Source: Nitrospirota bacterium
Lineage (GTDB): Bacteria > Nitrospirota > Nitrospiria > Nitrospirales > NS-4
Length of the DNA: 5,445 bases
Assembly (NCBI GenBank): GCA_005877565.1
Contig: VBOK01000103.1
Span: forward strand, 1-5,445
Direction: 5' to 3'
Part shown: in pieces, positions 1-5,445 of the stretch
How positions within the stretch are numbered: position 1 is the first letter of the stretch
How the letters are laid out: each line of letters opens with the position of its first letter
Program-made: the position numbers and the translations under genes
The notes under the pieces: model-generated
The model's input: only the letters and a program-made list of their open reading frames with translations
Database searches by the model: none
Told to the model about the DNA's origin: nothing

Positions 1-506
1 CCTTTCCCGAGCTTGGCGCAGTCCACCCGGTCGCCGTCATCGACCAGCACCAGGGGCCCGACGACGGACCCGCCGTTCTCCGCCCGCACGTGCAGCTCTT
101 CCCGGAGCGCCGCCAGCGACACCTCCAGGTCCTCGATCAGCGGATCGGATTCGTCTTGGGTGTCGAACGTGTTCTCGTGCGAGTTCTTGATCGTGTGCTT
201 CGTACGGTAGTAAATCTCCCGGAGCGAGGTGGTGAGGTCAGCCCGCTGGAGCTCGCAGAGGGCATCGGCGACGAGAACTGTCTGCATGAACTTCTTGGCC
301 ATCCCGACGTTGAAGAACGACCGGGCCTGCTTCCCTTTGCCCATCTCGATCATGCCCTTGTGCTCGTTGAACGTGACATTCGACAGGGAGCGGACCGGGA
401 TGGCGAGGGTGGGGTCCTTGCGCTGCTGGGCAGCGGTGATCACCGTGTCGGCCACGCCGACGAGTTTCTTCTCGACCGCGCTGCTCGTTTTTCCGTTTTT
501 TCGCAC
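1..506 (-). CDS. top6A: DNA topoisomerase VI subunit A (Top6A/Spo11 family), 3' end beyond window
   Basis: This is the DNA-cleaving subunit of the type IIB topoisomerase, which pairs with subunit B as an A2B2 enzyme to pass one duplex through another. Only the first 168 codons are in the window; family members are usually about 360-400 residues. The visible part covers the N-terminal extension and the winged-helix (5Y-CAP) domain. The motif SLREIYYRTK lies at residues 94-103; by alignment with Spo11 (RDIFY) the second tyrosine, Y100, should be the one that attacks DNA. The segment GPLVLVDDGDRVDC (150-163) leads toward the Toprim domain, whose metal-binding acidic residues lie off the edge. 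The start is GTG, 2 bp after the subunit B stop, with AGGAAGG 7 nt upstream. The GTG is preferred because the reading frame is family-like almost from that codon and no better start precedes it. Co-translation with subunit B is expected. Confidence 0.93.
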   Translation of the reverse strand, partial: MRKNGKTSSAVEKKLVGVADTVITAAQQRKDPTLAIPVRSLSNVTFNEHKGMIEMGKGKQARSFFNVGMAKKFMQTVLVADALCELQRADLTTSLREIYYRTKHTIKNSHENTFDTQDESDPLIEDLEVSLAALREELHVRAENGGSVVGPLVLVDDGDRVDCAKLGK

Positions 507-508
507 AA

Positions 509-2512
509 TTATTCCTTCCTGCGCGTTGCGCGTTTCTTGGGTGCCCCGGCAGGTTTGCTCGCGTGCGTCTTGTGTCGAGGCTTTGGCCTGGCACGCCGCC
601 TTGCCTGTGCGTGTGTACCCCGGCCCGTTTCCCGATGCCCGGCATGGAGCTGGGGAGCGGTCTCCTTCGGCGGCTCAGCGACCAGCACCGGCACTTCACC
701 TTCAACGCCCTCCGGCGTGACGATAATCGAATGCGGGAGACCTTCCGGGCCCCCTCCCTTCTTCCCCAGAAGCTCGTCCGTCTTTTCGCCGCCGGTCCGC
801 TTCAGAGCGATCTTCTGAAGCTGCTCTTTGAGCTTCTGGGTGGGCAGTTTGCCGCCCTTGAGGCGGTTACATGCGTCAACAACTTCCTCGATGTAGAGTT
901 CGAAGATGTTGCGGCGATGGTACTCGCTCTGGGCCCGCTCGCGTCGTTTAAGGAAGGTGCCCAGCCGGCGGCCGCATTCGCGGAGGGCCAGCGTGATCTC
1001 CTTAGAGATCTCATCGTAGTCGGCGATCGCGTCCTTGGATTCGCTGGTGAAGGGCACCCAGACCGAGGCCATATGGACGAAAATCACCATGGGGCCGGAC
1101 GGGAACGCGCCTTTGGACTGAGACACTCCGTAGTTGCGCCAGGTGGTGTCGAGCACCGCCTTGTAGATCGCGCAGGCGGACTGCTGATGGAGGAGCGGCA
1201 CGCGGTTGGCGTAGCGGATGACGCGGGCGAGCTCGCGGTCGTCCTGCTGCTCCTCCCCTTCGGCCTGCGGTATCGGCTTCTTCTCCTGGCTCTGCGCTGC
1301 CTCCTCGGGTCCCCGGCCGTAGGCCAAGCCCGCCTCGATCACGAAGGGGTTGCCGCGGTACACGGCTGGCGGCCGGCTCACCGCCGTATAGAAATCCCCT
1401 TTGATTTGCTGGTACAGGCCGGAGAGGATCGCCTTTTCGCCGATCGGTGAGAGGCAATTGGTCGGGGGCGCCATGATCTTGGTGGACTGGATGGCCTTAT
1501 AGAGGGTCTCGGCGGCCTGCCCGTGGATGTCCCGGGGACGCGCGCGGGGCGAGAGTCCCGCGGCCTTGCAGATGTCCTCGGCAAGGCGAGGAGACACGCG
1601 GCTGAATTCACTGGCCAGGAACCCTGAGAGCCAGTGGCTCTTGGTGTCCTGGAGCATCTTGAGCAGCATCCCGAGCTCGATCCCGTAGGGATGCGGCTTG
1701 ATCTCACGTGGCGATGGAGGAAGCTCGTGGTACGTCCTGGGATGCTCTTTTGTTTCTCCCTCCGGGGTGAAGTACGTCAGCTTGACGTGCGGATTGGCAA
1801 TGATGGTCTGCTCGATGTACTCGTCCACCGAGGCCCGTCCCTTCTGGTAACGGCCCTCCACTTCGATGGTCACCTGGGTCCCACGCTGGGATTCCCAGTC
1901 GATCTGCTTCTTCTCCAGAATCCGGGGTTCATTCTTCTTGGTATCGATCTGGACCTCGAAGTAATGAGCGGGCGTCCTCGCACTGGTGCGGGAGATGATC
2001 TGGACGGGTTTGCCGGTGGTGAGTTGTCCATACATGCCGGCTGCCGAGATCCCGATCCCCTGCTGTCCTCGGCTCATGCGCAGCCGATGGAACTTGGACC
2101 CATACAGGAGCTTCGCGAAGATCCGTGGAATCTGCTGGCGGATGATGCCAGGGCCGTTGTCGGCGACCGTAATCCGGAAGCGGCTTGCCTGGCTGGCAGG
2201 GGGCGGAGTCTCCCCGTTGGCGACGGCCTCCACTTTGACGACCACCTCAGGGAGGATCCCGGCTTCCTCGCAGGCGTCAAGCGCGTTATCGACGCCCTCC
2301 TTGACGCAGGTGAGCAGCGCCTTTCGCGGACTGTCGAACCCCAAGAGATGCCGGTTCTTGGTGAAGAACTCGGAGACGGAGATCTCCCGCTGGCGAGCCC
2401 CCATCTCGACGGCGGAGACCGCCGGCTTCGGCTGCAAGGCCGGAGGGCTGGTCTTCGAAGGGTTCAGCTTCGGGCCGCGCTTTGCCAAGGGCGCTTTCGA
2501 CGGTTGTCGCAT
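509..2512 (-). CDS. top6B: DNA topoisomerase VI subunit B (GHKL ATPase)
   Basis: This is the ATP-driven gate subunit of topoisomerase VI; ATP binding dimerises it and drives strand passage by the A subunits. The 667-residue protein shows the GHKL Bergerat fold: N-box KEGVDNALDA (71-80, catalytic E72, Mg-binding N76), ADNGPGI (117-123) and the glycine-rich lid SRGQQGIGISAAGMYG (147-162). An H2TH-like region follows at about 290-350. The transducer domain ends with VPFTSESKDAIA (486-497), where K493 matches the switch lysine. Residues about 401-428 form a charged, probably disordered insert. After the conserved region, residues 624-667 form a tail with 16 Lys/Arg and only 2 acidic residues. The ATG at 2512 is chosen because GAGG lies 5 nt upstream; the internal M37 has no comparable site. 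The first ~36 residues are a basic, proline-rich extension before the conserved domain. Top6A follows 2 bp downstream. A -24/-12-like promoter lies just upstream. Confidence 0.96.
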   Translation of the reverse strand: MRQPSKAPLAKRGPKLNPSKTSPPALQPKPAVSAVEMGARQREISVSEFFTKNRHLLGFDSPRKALLTCVKEGVDNALDACEEAGILPEVVVKVEAVANGETPPPASQASRFRITVADNGPGIIRQQIPRIFAKLLYGSKFHRLRMSRGQQGIGISAAGMYGQLTTGKPVQIISRTSARTPAHYFEVQIDTKKNEPRILEKKQIDWESQRGTQVTIEVEGRYQKGRASVDEYIEQTIIANPHVKLTYFTPEGETKEHPRTYHELPPSPREIKPHPYGIELGMLLKMLQDTKSHWLSGFLASEFSRVSPRLAEDICKAAGLSPRARPRDIHGQAAETLYKAIQSTKIMAPPTNCLSPIGEKAILSGLYQQIKGDFYTAVSRPPAVYRGNPFVIEAGLAYGRGPEEAAQSQEKKPIPQAEGEEQQDDRELARVIRYANRVPLLHQQSACAIYKAVLDTTWRNYGVSQSKGAFPSGPMVIFVHMASVWVPFTSESKDAIADYDEISKEITLALRECGRRLGTFLKRRERAQSEYHRRNIFELYIEEVVDACNRLKGGKLPTQKLKEQLQKIALKRTGGEKTDELLGKKGGGPEGLPHSIIVTPEGVEGEVPVLVAEPPKETAPQLHAGHRETGRGTHAQARRRARPKPRHKTHASKPAGAPKKRATRRKE
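514..520 (-). promoter_or_regulatory. Shine-Dalgarno for top6A, inside the 3' end of top6B
   Basis: AGGAAGG on the minus strand ends 7 nt before the GTG at 506. It lies in the last codons of subunit B and supports both the GTG start choice and translational coupling of the two subunits. Confidence 0.7.
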
Positions 2513-2517
2513 CTAGG

Positions 2518-2521
2518 CCTC
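2518..2521 (-). promoter_or_regulatory. Shine-Dalgarno for top6B
   Basis: GAGG on the minus strand lies 5 nt before the ATG at 2512. It decides the upstream start over the internal Met at codon 37. Confidence 0.6.
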
Positions 2522-2535
2522 ATACACAGTCCGAA

Positions 2536-2551
2536 TGCAAGGACCTTGCCA
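2536..2551 (-). promoter_or_regulatory. Possible sigma-54 (RpoN) -24/-12 promoter for top6BA
   Basis: The minus strand reads TGGCAAGGTCCTTGCA. The sigma-54 consensus is TGGCACG-N4-TTGCW, so the match is complete except C to A at one position. The essential GG (2550-2549) and GC (2538-2537) are 12 nt apart, as sigma-54 requires. Counting the C at 2537 as -12 puts +1 near 2525 (a G), giving a leader of about 13 nt that still includes the GAGG ribosome site. The site is on the same strand as top6B and in the only sizeable intergenic gap. The same bases also form a 13-bp inverted repeat (2537-2549), so a repressor-type operator is an alternative reading. No convincing -35/-10 sigma-70 pair was seen in the gap. 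Confidence 0.45.
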
Positions 2552-2574
2552 CCCACGTGGTCTGCATCGGCAGA

Positions 2575-2599
2575 ACAGGCAGCGGGGAGACCGGCCTGT
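2575..2599. repeat. Imperfect dyad ACAGGC-N13-GCCTGT
   Basis: Six-base arms at 2575-2580 and 2594-2599 flank a 13-base spacer. The spacing is about two helical turns centre to centre, which suits a dimeric regulator. It lies upstream of the -24/-12 element and could be an activator site, but arms this short can occur by chance in GC-rich DNA. Confidence 0.2.
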
Positions 2600-2629
2600 G
2601 CCTTGCTTTCCTGGAATGAAATAAATCCT

Positions 2630-3631
2630 TTACGCCGGCGGGCGATTGCACGGTTCCGCGGGAGCCGCAACTCGGCCTTCCATCGCCAGCGCCCAGAGAC
2701 CGAACGTAATCCAAACGATCTCCCGGATGCGACGCACGAGCGAGAAGGTCACCCCGGCCGCCTCGGTCAGCCCGAAGGCCACGAACACGAGCACGGTCCC
2801 CGCTTCCTGGCCGCCGACGCTGCCCGGGATGAACGCCGTCACGCCTTTGGCGAACACGGCCAGCGCCTCGATGGCGATTGCCGTACGCCAATCCACCGGC
2901 AGCCCGAGAAAATACAGGATCAGGTAGACTTCCACGGCGCCCGCCAGCCACCCCGCGAAGAACCACGCGAAGGAGAGGAGGAAGCCGCGCCGATCGCAGA
3001 CGTAGAAGTCCCGGATCGCGTCATCCAGGGCCTCCAGCTTGCGCTCCCGCGCTTTCAGCCAGGCAATTCTAATTCCCAGGCGGTCGAGCGCCCGGAGGAG
3101 GCTCATGAACAGCCCGAACCGTTGCATCACGAGAAACAATCCGACGCCAAACCCCAAGAGGCCAAGTCCGAGCAGGCTTGGCAGCAGCACGTCGGTGGAG
3201 CGGCTGAGCAGCACCGCACCCAGCCCTATCCCCAGCATGATGAAGACGATTTGCGCCAACGTCATCGCCGTCTTGGCCGTGACGACCGACGCCATGCCGT
3301 CCACCAATGGAACGTTGTGCCGGCTCAGCAGGTACGCCTTCATCGGCTCGCCGCCCAGGTACATGCCTGGAGTCGTGTAGTTCACGGTTTCGCCGGCCAT
3401 GCGGGTCATGAACAGGTGCTCGAATCTGATCTTCTCCGCATGGCGACCCAGCGTGTAGCGCCAGCCGAGGGCATCCAGCATATACACGGCAATCGAAGGC
3501 AGCAGGACCCAGATGATGTTCCAACTCAGTTTCTGAATTTCTCCGGCGAGTGTGCCGGGGCCGATGTGGAGTACGAGACCGCAGAGTACAGCCACGCCCA
3601 ACAGGAGGAGGACGAGCGCGAGGCGTGTCAT
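2630..3631 (-). CDS. Flippase-like integral membrane protein (LPG-synthase TM / UPF0104 family, HpnL-like)
   Basis: A 333-residue polytopic inner-membrane protein. Hydrophobic segments lie at about 4-23, 37-56, 118-142, 147-170, 217-241, 250-268, 273-290 and 300-317. Two family signatures are visible: GETVNYTTPGMYLGGEPMKA (80-99) and IPGSVGGQEAG (268-278), followed by SLVRRIREIVW (297-307). These match the PF03706/UPF0104 membrane domain, which includes the flippase part of MprF, archaeal AglD and hopanoid-cluster HpnL. The soluble MprF synthase domain is absent, so aminoacyl-lipid synthesis is not expected; lipid transport is the usual inference. The overlapping ORF is open for 142 codons further upstream, but that stretch is only the preceding gene read in another frame. 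The ATG at 3631 is chosen because the hydrophobic N-terminus begins there, 4 bp after the preceding stop. No strong ribosome site is seen, so translation is probably coupled to the upstream gene. The substrate is unknown. Confidence 0.88.
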   Translation of the reverse strand: MTRLALVLLLLGVAVLCGLVLHIGPGTLAGEIQKLSWNIIWVLLPSIAVYMLDALGWRYTLGRHAEKIRFEHLFMTRMAGETVNYTTPGMYLGGEPMKAYLLSRHNVPLVDGMASVVTAKTAMTLAQIVFIMLGIGLGAVLLSRSTDVLLPSLLGLGLLGFGVGLFLVMQRFGLFMSLLRALDRLGIRIAWLKARERKLEALDDAIRDFYVCDRRGFLLSFAWFFAGWLAGAVEVYLILYFLGLPVDWRTAIAIEALAVFAKGVTAFIPGSVGGQEAGTVLVFVAFGLTEAAGVTFSLVRRIREIVWITFGLWALAMEGRVAAPAEPCNRPPA

Positions 3632-3635
3632 CGAC

Positions 3636-5048
3636 TTAGGCGCGCGCGGACCTGTTCGGGGATCTGAGCTGAAAGGCCAGCACAGGCCAGAAGGTGTTCG
3701 AGCCGACTGCGGCCAGGGGGAGGAACCATTCCACGTGCCCGACGAGGGCAAACGCCAGGATGAGCACCGAAAAGTCGCGGCTGACGAGGCTGTTGAGGAT
3801 CGACTCGACATGGCGCCGTCGTTCGGGATGAAGTCCTTTCCGCATCCGGGTCGCGTGTTGGACCACCACGAACGCCGCGACATTGCCGAGCATCGCGAAC
3901 CCTCCCAAGAGCAAAGCGACGGGTCCCCAATTGTCCTCATAGGACGCCCAGGCAATGCCGGCATAGATAGCGATATGGACAACGTTATCGAGAACGACAT
4001 CCAATTGCTCGCCGAAGGCCGACTCCATGAACTTGAGCCGCGCGACTTCTCCGTCACAGCAGTCCAGGATCGCGGAGAGCTGGAACAGCAGCGCGCCGAT
4101 GATGCCTCCGGCGTACCCTCCGACGCCGAAAGCTGCGGAGGCGAGGACTCCGATTGCCGTGGCCAGGATGGTCACGCCATTGGGCGTCAACGGCGTGCGC
4201 AACAGCCAGCGGGTGATCCACCTCGAACATCGGCGATTGAAATGCCGGTCCACGAAGCCTTCGAGGCCGCCCTTGAGCGATCGCAGCAACTGCCGCTCCG
4301 CCTCGTCAGGGCCCGCTACTCCTTCAGTGTAGACGTCCTGGTACCAGTCCGATCCTAACGACAGCACTCGCCCCTGCCCTTGGCGAATTGCTCGCTCCAG
4401 CGCCGCGTGCATGGGGTATGGGCTGTCATGCGAGGTAGCCCAACCGGAGGCGGTAAAGCCTTCCGGAATCACCACGAGATCAACGTCGAGGGTCGGCGTC
4501 GCGGGAGTTTCCAGCGCGAGCACCACGCCGCCTTCAGCAGAAGACGGCTGCAAAACTGCTGGGTCGCCCGGCTCACGCGGTCGTCCCCCTGGCTTCGACG
4601 AGCCCGTTCTGAGTCCCATCGAAGGATTCAGGGCGTCCCGCACCACGACGAGCGGCTCGCCGACCCGCGCTTCCTGCCGCACGCGCTCCACCAGGCTCGC
4701 CGGAAAGACGGCCCCCGTTCCGACCGCCAAGTACGACGCTCCCAAGAGGCCAGGGAAAATCTCCCACGTGCGGGGATCGCCGGGTGAAGACTCCAGCACC
4801 GGCAACCACCGCACTTCCGCCCGGACGCGCTCATCTGCTTGGAGCTGACGTCTCAGGTCCTCCGTCTCGTCCCCCGCCAGCACAATGAACCGGGAGATGC
4901 CGCCGCGTTGCAGGGTGAGAATGGTCCGTTGAAACAGGGACAGACCGCCAACCACCGTCAGGGGGCTCGCGGGCGAGGGCTCGCCCGGCCGGTTGAAGAT
5001 CCGCGAGGTGGTCAGGATCAGGGCGCTGTCGATGGGAGCACGGTCCAT
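3636..5048 (-). CDS. Nucleotidyltransferase-like / CDP-alcohol phosphatidyltransferase fusion protein
   Basis: This 470-residue protein has the domain order of the bifunctional inositol-1-phosphate cytidylyltransferase / CDP-inositol transferase (IPCT-DIPPS) enzymes. Residues ~7-245 resemble a sugar-nucleotidyltransferase: VGGLSLFQRTILTLQRGGIS (33-52) matches the conserved helix after the nucleotide loop, and SDWYQDVYTEG (233-243) corresponds to the usual W-x-D-V-D-T motif. Residues ~250-289 form the typical linker (TPLTPNGVT, 285-293). The rest is membrane-embedded, with segments at about 291-328, 353-371, 374-398 and 427-447. It carries the complete CDP-alcohol transferase motif: D329, D332, G333, A336, R337, G346, D350 and D354. 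That domain transfers a phospho-alcohol from a CDP-activated donor to an acceptor alcohol. The N-terminal domain lacks a GxGxR loop and acidic metal ligands, so it may be inactive. Start: first ATG, 6 bp after the Rieske stop; no strong ribosome site. Donor and acceptor are unknown. Confidence 0.88.
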   Translation of the reverse strand: MDRAPIDSALILTTSRIFNRPGEPSPASPLTVVGGLSLFQRTILTLQRGGISRFIVLAGDETEDLRRQLQADERVRAEVRWLPVLESSPGDPRTWEIFPGLLGASYLAVGTGAVFPASLVERVRQEARVGEPLVVVRDALNPSMGLRTGSSKPGGRPREPGDPAVLQPSSAEGGVVLALETPATPTLDVDLVVIPEGFTASGWATSHDSPYPMHAALERAIRQGQGRVLSLGSDWYQDVYTEGVAGPDEAERQLLRSLKGGLEGFVDRHFNRRCSRWITRWLLRTPLTPNGVTILATAIGVLASAAFGVGGYAGGIIGALLFQLSAILDCCDGEVARLKFMESAFGEQLDVVLDNVVHIAIYAGIAWASYEDNWGPVALLLGGFAMLGNVAAFVVVQHATRMRKGLHPERRRHVESILNSLVSRDFSVLILAFALVGHVEWFLPLAAVGSNTFWPVLAFQLRSPNRSARA

Positions 5049-5054
5049 AAGAGC

Positions 5055-5366
5055 TTAGAGCTCGATGTACAGTTCGTCGTTCTGCCGGATGAGCGGATAG
5101 ACGGTCGCATTGCCCGGGCGCCCGTGGCTGTCGCCCGTGGCCAGGTCAAACTTCCAGCCGTGCATCGGACAGCGGATCGCGCAGATCGGTCCCTCTCCCC
5201 AGTTCTCAAGGGTCCCGCGAGAGAGGGGCCCCTGGCGGTGAGGACACGCGTTGTTCAGGGCGTAGAACCGGTCACCGACGTGGAACACCGCGACATCGAC
5301 TCCGTTCACTTCGATGAGCTTGCGCTCGCCGTCCGGAATCTCGGCGATCTTCGCCAGAAAGATCAC
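5055..5366 (-). CDS. Rieske [2Fe-2S] ferredoxin-like protein
   Basis: A 103-residue soluble single-domain Rieske protein, about the usual size for bacterial Rieske ferredoxins or NirD-like subunits. Cluster ligands are C41 and H43 in CPHRQGPLSRG (41-51), and C66 and H69 in CPMHGWKFDLATGD (66-79). It has no signal peptide or membrane anchor, so it should be cytoplasmic and carry electrons or act as a small redox subunit. The spacer between the two ligand pairs is 22 residues, longer than the roughly 16-17 typical of Rieske ferredoxins and oxygenases. The extra stretch (NWGEGPICAI, 55-64) includes an additional cysteine, C62. The start is GTG, overlapping the stop of the preceding gene as GTGA, with a GGGGG run 8 nt upstream. 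No other in-frame start near the N-terminus fits. Its redox partner is not visible; the position at the head of a lipid-type gene set suggests a role beside the upstream gene. Confidence 0.92.
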   Translation of the reverse strand: MIFLAKIAEIPDGERKLIEVNGVDVAVFHVGDRFYALNNACPHRQGPLSRGTLENWGEGPICAIRCPMHGWKFDLATGDSHGRPGNATVYPLIRQNDELYIEL

Positions 5367-5445
5367 GCGGCATACCCCCAGAGCTTGACGATCGCGGTCG
5401 TGACCGGCTGGCTGTAGGCCCTGTATTTCAGCAGCGCATCGAGGC
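5363..5445 (-). CDS. C-terminal end of an unidentified protein (5' part beyond window)
   Basis: An open frame enters from the window edge and gives 26 residues ending in KLWGYAA before TGA. The stop shares four bases (GTGA) with the start of the Rieske gene, an arrangement typical of genes in one operon and the main reason to call this stretch coding. The visible peptide begins LDALLKYRAYSQPVTT; it is not recognised as any family. It shows no transmembrane stretch or metal motif. Because the next gene encodes a Rieske protein, an oxidoreductase or desaturase partner is possible, but this is a guess. Confidence 0.6.
   Translation of the reverse strand, partial: LDALLKYRAYSQPVTTAIVKLWGYAA

Larger units (their letters stand above)
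2513..2629. other. 117-bp intergenic gap between the lipid-type operon and top6BA
   Basis: This is the only gap longer than a few bases in the window. It holds the -24/-12-like element (2551-2536), an 8-bp palindrome CCACGTGG (2553-2560), and an imperfect dyad ACAGGC-N13-GCCTGT (2575-2599). The dyad would lie about 50-74 bp upstream of the predicted start of transcription. No stem followed by a T-run was found after the flippase-like gene, so no intrinsic terminator is called. Read-through from the upstream operon into top6BA is therefore possible. No small ORF in the gap was judged real. Confidence 0.6.

Noticed and set aside
90..818. Plus-strand open frames of 163-242 codons over the top6A/top6B junction, and a 155-codon minus-strand frame (238-705)
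   Set aside because: All overlap clear topoisomerase VI coding sequence in the wrong frame or strand and have Arg/Pro-rich, motif-free translations.
2574..2600. Intrinsic terminator after the flippase-like gene
   Set aside because: The dyad has only six paired bases around a 13-base loop and no T-run follows on the minus strand.
1634..3667. A 677-codon open frame on the plus strand opposite top6B, the intergenic gap and the flippase-like gene
   Set aside because: It runs antisense to two clear genes, is rich in Arg, Gly, Pro, His and Asp as expected from GC-rich antisense codons, and shows no domain or motif. It crosses gene boundaries on the other strand without any sign of its own ribosome site.
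3632..4057. A 142-codon N-terminal extension of the flippase-like protein
   Set aside because: The extension is the phosphatidyltransferase gene read in another frame: Ser/Arg/Pro-rich without structure. The family-like hydrophobic N-terminus starts at the ATG at 3631.
3552..4358. Plus-strand 268-codon open frame
   Set aside because: It is antisense to the CDP-alcohol transferase, whose motif residues are intact on the minus strand. Composition is antisense-like and no domain is recognisable.
1..5445. CRISPR arrays, tRNA or rRNA genes, insertion sequences, direct repeats
   Set aside because: No regularly spaced repeats, transposase motifs, terminal inverted repeats or recognisable RNA gene sequences were seen; nearly all of the window is accounted for by protein-coding genes.

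Overview
The window is GC-rich, densely coded and transcribed almost entirely from the minus strand. It holds four complete genes and two genes cut by the window edges. ATG and GTG starts, short or overlapping gene junctions and visible Shine-Dalgarno sequences suggest a prokaryote. A Rieske ferredoxin, a flippase-like UPF0104 protein and a sigma-54-type promoter favour a bacterium over an archaeon, even though topoisomerase VI is best known from archaea. A Nitrospirota- or NC10-like lineage would fit, but that is a guess from general character and not from a marker gene.

Reading in the direction of transcription (high to low coordinates), the first block is a tightly packed operon. It starts with the last 26 codons of an unidentified gene (5445-5363), whose stop overlaps the GTG start of a 103-residue Rieske [2Fe-2S] protein (5366-5055). 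Six bases later comes a 470-residue fusion of a nucleotidyltransferase-like domain and a CDP-alcohol phosphatidyltransferase (5048-3636). Four bases after that is a 333-residue flippase-like membrane protein of the LPG-synthase TM / UPF0104 family (3631-2630). A lipid head-group transferase next to a flippase-like protein suggests synthesis and handling of a phosphodiester lipid or polar compound in the membrane. The product cannot be named from this window.

A 117-bp gap (2629-2513) follows. It contains a near-consensus -24/-12 element on the minus strand, placed so that transcription would begin about 13 nt before the next gene. The second block is topoisomerase VI: subunit B (2512-509), then after 2 bp subunit A (506 to the window edge, cut after 168 codons). 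The GHKL ATP-binding motifs and switch lysine of B, and the catalytic-tyrosine motif of A, are all present. B carries a strongly basic C-terminal tail.

The points most worth a second look are the possible sigma-54 control of a type IIB topoisomerase operon, the histone-H1-like tail on subunit B, and a nucleotidyltransferase-like domain that appears to have lost its catalytic signatures while its fused phosphatidyltransferase partner is intact.
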